Position numbers and translations under genes: made by a program. A DNA stretch of 64,000 nucleotides, taken from positions 869,501-933,500 of the forward strand of contig JARHVA010003259.1 in NCBI GenBank assembly GCA_037957365.1, in the 5' to 3' direction. Below the pieces are notes generated by a model. It ran no database searches and was not told the origin of the DNA. It saw only the letters and a list, made by a program, of their open reading frames with translations. Each line of letters begins with the position of its first letter. The first letter of the stretch is position 1. Below, piece after piece: positions 57,961 to 64,000 of this stretch. The DNA comes from Torreya grandis. Its lineage: Eukaryota; Streptophyta; Pinopsida; Cupressales; Taxaceae.

Positions 57961-58780
57961 CATGATAATATAGGAAACAATGACTGTGAGAATATGGAGG
58001 TTATTAATTTTGGAGGTTTATGCCACTATCATTGAGTGCATAGAGATGTGTGGATTTTTGTAACATTGTTGGAGGGATGGGATGTAGCCACAGGGACCTT
58101 CTATATACCAATTGAATATAATACCATGATGATGGAGGATATCTACAATATACTACAACTACCCATATGGGGTGCAATGATAGTACCAGTAGATGAGAGG
58201 GGACGTATAGTGGATCTAGCATGATTATATAAAGAGTATGCACTAGACATCACCTTCACTACTAAGGTTTTATTTTTTAGGGGATATATGAGGAAAACAC
58301 ATAAGGGAGATTAGAGATGATTATGATGATGCTATCCATATCCAACTATGCATTATTAGATTCAAATGGAGGTTTATTTCCCTGGAGTTTGACAAGTGTA
58401 GTAGTGGACATATGGGAGAATTACATAATATTTATGTGGGATCCTCCCCTTATCACACAGGTATACATGGAGTTATGGGGATGGAGGACATGATGACATT
58501 TTAGGATGGAAATTACCTTTATTTTATAGTGTTGGGCATACAAGCACATTAGAGTAGTGTACCCACTTATCACTATATGGGCATGGTGGCATCAGATAAC
58601 ATTCAATGTGGGATTCCTTCAGTGGAAGAAAGACCTTTTCATACCTTATACAAATATATTTGTGTGTGACTTTGCATACTATCAATGGGTGTTGGAGGAA
58701 TTACAAGAGGTGAATGTTATTTGTAGGCTATATCTAGGGTTTTTAGCATAGCCAAGGTGGAGAGAGAGATAGACAAGTGG
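57960..58780 (+). pseudogene. Plant mobile domain (PMD) protein relic
   Basis: In the plus frame 58,036-58,224 I read FVTLLEGWDVATGTFYIP, then MMMEDIYNILQLPIWG and VPVDERGR. This fits the start of the aminotransferase-like plant mobile domain (family pattern LxERWxPxTxTFHLPxGExTxTLEDVxxLLxLPVxG). A second open stretch 58,557-58,751 (PLITIWAWWHQITFNVGF) fits a later part. Between them lie stops and frameshifts. PMD genes are often carried by plant transposons and retrotransposons; which element brought this one is not visible. Confidence 0.6.
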
Positions 58781-59640
58781 CTATAAGGGTAGAGGGTGGA
58801 ACACCTAGAGTATTTCTAGTTTGATAGGGTGTAGAGATAATTTGGATTGATACAGGGTATCTTAAATGCACCTCAGCTATATAAGATGGATGAAATAAAG
58901 ATTTAGATATTAGAGACCCATTATATTAAGACATAGGTAACACTAGATCAAGATTTGATGGCCACAGATGTGGATGATGTGAGAGCTACTTTGGTATATT
59001 CATTATGGTGGTTGGATTAGCTAGGAGAGGTAGGAGAGGGTAGTACAGCCTTGGTAAGATGTGGGGGATGTGGATATGGAAGAGGTTGGGGAGGAGGAGC
59101 TAGTGGATTAGGAGCTAGATATAGATATATAGGATATTATTGTAGAGTGTGATGCACTAAGGGTAGAGCAAGATGCATTATAGGGTCAAGTGACCACACT
59201 AAAAGAGACTTTGGTAGAGGTACAGAGGATCCACAATGTTTTACAATCTCATTTAAAGATATTACAAGGGGATCACGATCAATTAGTGTAGGATCATGAT
59301 AGGTACATGACAAAGAGGGATTGTATGAGGTGATGGGCTATGGTGGTGGTAGGGCATAGAGGCATAGGAAAAGTAGGGCCTAACAGAGGGTAGGGAGGGA
59401 CAATGATCCTAGATAGGTACTAGGATGTAGTCATAGATCTTTGATATTATCAAAGGATTATGGTAGAACAACTTTCAAAGGTACCCCAATATGTGACCTA
59501 TGCTATGACATAGGCAAGATTATCCTGATGGTTATAGGGTGTCTCATCTAGCTTGGGGAGCATAGCACAAGAGAGAGGTGGTAGGGATAGAGATGGGGGT
59601 GGAGGTGGGGGAGCTAATGAAGGAGTACCCAACATCTATT
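58780..59640 (+). pseudogene. C-terminal relic downstream of PMD, unknown
   Basis: Plus-strand fragments are Gly- and charge-rich, with probable helical parts near 59,140-59,330 (Gln/Leu/Glu/His). No stop-free run is long. It is likely the tail of the PMD-containing gene or its host element. G-rich purine runs near 59,030-59,110 and 59,570-59,620. Confidence 0.35.
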
Positions 59641-61200
59641 TCAGTCACATCCAATTTATGGATTAGACATATCTTGTACATTGTATCATCCATAGAGCCA
59701 CTTGTATATTATTGGCTAGAGAGCCATCTTATATATTATACTTTGAGATATTTATGAGTTATATATATACAAATTTTAGATTTTGACAATGAATTAGCAT
59801 TGTGTATTTTTAGATTATGTTAATGTGATGTGGTATAGATTTTATATTATGTGATGTATTTAATTTTCATCATGGTTATAGATTAATTAAAGGATTATGA
59901 TACTCTTTTAATTTTGTTATTTTTATGTTATTATGGATGGTAATAATGGAATAAATTATAGTGATTAATGATTTTATAGTTTTGACATAATGAGATTTGA
60001 TTAGATTTAGATTTTTTTAATGATTATGAAAAATAATAAAGGATGTGTACATGACTCTTTATTGGCTTGGACTTTAACAAGAGATAAACAACTTGTTACA
60101 TTTGCATGTGCATCATTTGTTCACTATTAATAATGAATTTAAATAACCCTATGTCAATTAAGTTCATAACCTTTTATTTGGGAATTAATATAGATTTTAT
60201 TTTTACATGATGTAGGTAAAATCCTATGCTTTTAGGAATATAAGTCTCATCTCATTTTTTTTAGAGATATAAGGCTAACCTTATAACCTTTATGTAGACT
60301 TATCAATGTAGGAAGTCTAAAATTTTGTAGAAATTTGATCAATGCAGGAAGCTTTTTAAGGATATTTTATATTTTTCTTCAAGGTTTTTTCTTTTTTAGA
60401 GGCATGCTTTAGAAAATTGATCTATGTGGGAAGTTTTCAGTTATACTGGTTATTTTAGATAGCCATCCTTTGAGGGAGTAGTATATAATTTAGAATATAT
60501 GATTGCACAACTATCCTTCAAGGGATAAGTATATGATTTTTATTCCTTATTATGGATAGTTGTCCTTAAATGGAACAATCTATAATTTTCCCTTTTTTGA
60601 TATATATTTTTATCCGAGATTATTGATTTTGAATTAAGGTAACCAAAGATAGCTTAAAATATGCTTACATGAGATGATATTTATATCCCTAAAATAATTT
60701 TTTTTAGGTGAGAGATTATTAGGAAATAATGATTTGGGACTCCTTCTCATTACATGTAGAGATTATCCATTTATAAAATGCTATGAATAGAGTTGGGTTG
60801 TCTATATTTAAGGTGAGGATAAACATGTTTCTAGATATCCACATGATTATTTATAATTATTGGATATCTTGTGGGTGATGGGAGATGTGACTTTAGGTTA
60901 TTTTAAGACCAAAGGAGGAGAAATCATGCTAACTATGGTTTGTTTTAAGTTTATTAATAATATAATTGATGCATATGAAAATCATTAAGATGTTCACTTC
61001 TATTTTTCTTTCAAGAGAAGCCAAATGACATGCCCCAAATCCATATTAATAAGTGTTAATATATGGTTCAAGCTAATTTGGAACAACTTTTCCTCTTTTG
61101 ATTTCTTCCATATTTGTTACACATTGATTTTATTTAAATACAAAGTCATCAATATTAAATTCCCATTCTTTTAGATGTTGATTATATGCACATTTTATTC
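59640..61200 (-). other. Non-coding DNA, possibly the 3' LTR of the right gypsy element
   Basis: No gene seen. Short repeated words occur: TCAATG(T/C)AGGAAG(T/C) near 60,304 and 60,343, with TCTATGTGGGAAGT near 60,421, and CCTTTGAGGGA / CCTTCAAGGGATAAGTATATGA near 60,470 and 60,515. By position it should hold the 3' LTR of the minus-strand element to the right, but I cannot prove the ends without the partner. Confidence 0.35.
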
Positions 61201-61203
61201 TTT

Positions 61204-61990
61204 TTAATATACATAAAGATTTTCAAGGGCCACAAATCGATGCTCATCTAAAAGTTGAAGATATGATAAATTCTCTTGATGATAGTCCTCTTCAAAAATA
61301 ATATCTCTAAGAGAAATTTGAAGAGAATGGATTTGTATTTCTAGAGGGAGGATATCTTCTGTTCCATAGACCAAAGAAAAAGGCCTAGATCCTATAGAGG
61401 TTTGAAACATAGTATGATAAGCCCATAAATCAAAGGCAATATAAAGATGTCAGTTATTCCTAACCTCATTGACTACTTTATTTTGAATTTTAACTAGGGT
61501 TTTATTAGATTCTTTAGCTTGCCTATTGGCTTGCAGATAATAAGGCAAATAAAATCTTACCTTAATGTTAAAAGAGTCGTAGAGTCTCTAAACTTGATTA
61601 TTTTTAAAATAGTTTCCATTATCTATGATTATATTGTGAGGGACATTGAAGTGACAAATAATATGATGATTAATAGATAAACATAATAGAATAAACAATC
61701 TTACTTTCTTTTGTCAAAATAAAGGGAATAGCCTCCATCCACTTAGTGAAGTATTCAGTGGTGGTAATGATAAAACTGTGTCATTAGGAATATTTGGGAT
61801 TAATTTGTCCTATAAGATCTAACCCCCACTAATAAAATGGCCAAAATTATTTGGCCACTTACAATGCATGACTAATGATATGCGAGAGATTAGCGTGTTG
61901 TTGACATTTCACACATTTCTTGACATATTCACAACAATCTTGATTAAAAGTAGGCCAATAATAACTTATTCAAAGAATTTTCTTGGTAAC
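61204..61990 (-). pseudogene. Gypsy integrase relic (right element)
   Basis: Zinc finger part CVKKCHTC-stop-QHANL near 61,885-61,930; core block IIIDNGNYFKNNQV near 61,600-61,640; YLQANRQAKESNKTLVKI near 61,495-61,550 (family PQANGQAExxNKT, with the catalytic Glu region reading Lys-Glu-Ser); LWAYHTMFQTSIGSRPFSLVYG near 61,370-61,430; then LLDEHRFVALENL near 61,215-61,255. A 68-codon stretch is open at 61,204-61,410. Stops and frameshifts occur elsewhere. Confidence 0.82.
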
Positions 61991-62039
61991 AACTAAACTA
62001 TTAAAGTATCCCCACATAACCCATCATGTGTTTCTTGGA

Positions 62040-62740
62040 TTACGAGGGTAGCCTTAAAATTCTAAAGACATCAAAGGAGCCAACCATCAAATCCTTGCTT
62101 ATAGAGAACACCCTGTAGTATATAGTAATGGGTGGTCTATTGCTGAAAAGAATGTTTAGTTTTTTTGGATAGATCAGAATGGATAATAGATTTAGATAAA
62201 TAATCAAACATCTATGTGTACCACAGATCCAAGAATTTTTTTTCCATATTGTGGCCATAAGGTATATCAATTATGGTATAAGAGGGATGGTTTAGTTTGT
62301 GAATTAGCACAAAAATCTTAGATTCTTGAGGGAAGGATGGGTTAAAGGAAGCTAAGGGGTCCATGTTATCTATAAACTTATTAGTTGACCAAGGAGTGGT
62401 TTGGATGGCATAGTGATCAAAAGTAGCTAATAGTTGATCTGGTAACATTTTTTATTTATAGAGGATATCATTCTTACAATGATACATGTCATTGATTTTA
62501 TTGACACACAACTAAGAATATCCATATATACAAAGTGAATTAATGCCTAGGGTTAAAGAAATTTCAAGATCAAAGATTCATTTTATACCATATTATTAGT
62601 GTAGTCAAAATCTAGCTTGAAGGATAAAGACACAAGAGCACCCTCAAGAGGTATTAGAATAATTTCAGCATTCCTCCCCCCCCCCACACACACTCAAATT
62701 TAGATCCATCACATGATAAATTCATTTGATAATTAGGATC
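62040..62740 (-). pseudogene. Archaeal-type RNase H and linker relic (right element)
   Basis: NLSCDGSKFE near 62,695-62,725 carries the (F)DGS motif in one frame, and LSFKLDFDYTNNMV near 62,585-62,625 the TNNxAE block in another, so a frameshift (next to a run of ten C on the plus strand) separates them. Two overlapping open stretches (62,212-62,448 and 62,040-62,270) continue into the linker that follows this domain in Tat elements. Confidence 0.65.
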
Positions 62741-62839
62741 CACCTAGGATTGGAAGTGGTAGATTTATTAGGGAATTCAAAATTAGATGGTTGACCACCT
62801 ACAAATGATGCCTTTGATAACTAATCAGTGATGATTTAG

Positions 62840-63260
62840 CCTTTAACTAACTTATAATGGAGAAACTCCAGATCAAATTTTGTGAAGAGCCTAAGCCATC
62901 TAGCTATATGTTAATCTTAGTAAGGCTTCAAATGCATAAACTTAAGGGGATTAGTGTTCATAATTACATAGGTATTTTGATTCAATAGATAGTGGTGAAG
63001 CTTATAAGCCACAAAAACTAGATCTAGGCATAGTTTTTATGTATCTATATAGTGTGTCTCATGTTCAATGAGAGTATGACTTAATATATTTCATGTTCTC
63101 TATGTTTCCCATCACTATGGGAAAGTATAGCCACTAGAGCATGATGAATGGCTGAAACATACAAGAAAAAAGGTCACCCTTCCTTAGGAGGAATAAGAAA
63201 TGGTGCGGAGAGGATATAGTTATTGAGAGATTGAAATAATTATTGACAATTAAAATCCTA
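62840..63260 (-). pseudogene. RT-linked RNase H relic (right element)
   Basis: Minus-strand text gives AYKLHHYLLN near 62,985-63,015, then NPLKFMHLKPY and IARWLRLFTKFDLEF near 62,875-62,955, matching the conserved RNase H end (YxLxHYxL...NPLKYMxxKP...LARWxxLLxEFD). A stop lies between the two blocks. Confidence 0.75.
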
Positions 63261-63399
63261 GATGAACTGGGTATCCTTCCTTAAGAGGTGATGAAATAAT
63301 TGACACCAATTAGATAGATGGGAGATAAAACATTGAATAGACTACAATTTTACTTGCATGCTATGGAGTTGTTTAAGGTTGGATGGTGGTGGCATATCT

Positions 63400-64000
63400 A
63401 TGATATCCCTAATCTTATCGGGATCAAATTTTATACCATAGATAGAGATGATGAAACCTAGGATCTTACTAGTTAAGACTTTAAAAACACACTTTTTGGA
63501 GTTGAGATGGACACAAAATTAGATTAGGTAATCAAAGATTACTTTAAGAACAACAATATGGTCTTGTCAGATATTTGACTTACTGAGAAGGTCATCCACA
63601 TAATATTCAACAATTTTATGGATTATATCATGAAATATATAAGGCATAGCTCATTGATAGGTGGCCCCTATGTTCTTTAGGACAAAAGGCAAAACATTGT
63701 AGCAAAGAGTCCACTAGGGGGTAATAAAGGAAGTCTTATGTTGATCTTATGGGGTGATAAGAATTTGATTATATCTATAAAATCCATCCATAAATAACAA
63801 CATTTTATGGCCTGCCTTTAAGTCCACTAGTTGATCAATGTTAGGAATGAAAAAATCATCTTTAGGACAATCAAGGTTTAGGTCTTGAAAAATGGTACAA
63901 AGATGGAGACCCCCCATGGGTTTTGTGATAGGCACAATGTTAAACACCCATTGAGGGTAATCAATAGGTTAAATTAAATTAATAAATAAAAGGTACTATA
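63400..64000 (-). pseudogene. Reverse transcriptase, partial, with intact YVDD (right element)
   Basis: A 66-codon open stretch (63,747-63,947) reads NIVPITKPMGGLHLCTIFQD, then LNLDCPKDDFFIPNIDQLVD and AGHKMLLFMDGFYRYNQI, the standard first blocks of a plant gypsy RT. Further left, after frame changes, EYYVDDLLSK (YVDD at 63,591-63,602) keeps both catalytic Asp residues, unlike the left element. The domain runs off the window on its N-terminal side. Confidence 0.85.

Larger units (their letters stand above)
61200..64000 (-). mobile_element. Second Ty3/gypsy Tat-like element, cut by the window end
   Basis: Minus-strand order from the window end leftwards is reverse transcriptase, RNase H, second RNase H, integrase. 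Frames are broken but the domains are better kept than in the element at 1-31 kb. Gag and protease would lie beyond 64,000. Confidence 0.85.

Noticed and set aside
62668..62685. Poly-C / CA run as a regulatory site
   Set aside because: A homopolymer within the gypsy RNase H relic where frame is lost; best seen as slippage damage.

Overview
This window looks like intergenic chromosomal DNA from a seed plant with a large, AT-rich, repeat-filled genome. I see no intact host gene, tRNA, rRNA or CRISPR array. Almost everything recognisable is a decayed plant LTR retrotransposon (Ty3/gypsy Tat-like and Ty1/copia), plus relics of a DNA transposase, a plant mobile domain protein, satellites and microsatellites. 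Degenerate TTTAGGG motifs fit a plant. A conifer-like gymnosperm is my guess from the old, slowly purged, nested elements, but the window alone does not prove it.

Left part (1-31,268): three elements nested in one another. The oldest is a minus-strand Tat-like gypsy element: integrase about 1.4-2.2 kb, two RNase H domains about 2.7-3.5 kb, reverse transcriptase about 3.6-4.3 kb, protease about 6.1 kb, gag split between 6.5-7.2 kb and 25.8-26.5 kb, and a probable 5' LTR at 28,622-31,268. Its gag was broken by a plus-strand copia element (7,233-25,817) that has very long LTRs and only gag-type coding sequence. That copia gag was in turn broken by a third LTR element (10,805-20,415) with a perfect 5-bp target duplication (CATCC) and a 7.3-kb interior with no visible polymerase.

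Middle (31.3-42.2 kb): paired TA/GA microsatellites; a tandem satellite whose units carry degenerate telomere-like TTTAGGG stretches (32.75-34.6 kb); a dimeric tandem repeat (34.77-35.1 kb); a relic of a DDE-type transposase (about 35.7-37.2 kb); a low-complexity coding relic present again near 55 kb; and a long GT microsatellite.

Array (42,246-54,039): the most striking structure. Four LTRs and three internal regions of one internally deleted minus-strand copia element lie head to tail as LTR-I-LTR-I-LTR-I-LTR, bounded as a whole by a single 5-bp target duplication (CATGT at 42,241 and 54,040). All copies share inactivating changes (an amber codon inside the gag zinc knuckle, loss of the integrase core, YVDD changed to YVVC) and also carry private ones, so a dead single insertion was apparently amplified in place. 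Its LTRs carry clusters of a palindromic motif built on ACCGACGTCGGT.

Right part (54-64 kb): a fragment related to the gypsy LTR, an AAT microsatellite, the second copy of the unknown coding relic, a plant mobile domain relic (about 58.0-58.8 kb), and a second minus-strand Tat-like gypsy element (about 61.2 kb to beyond the end) that still has an intact YVDD motif.
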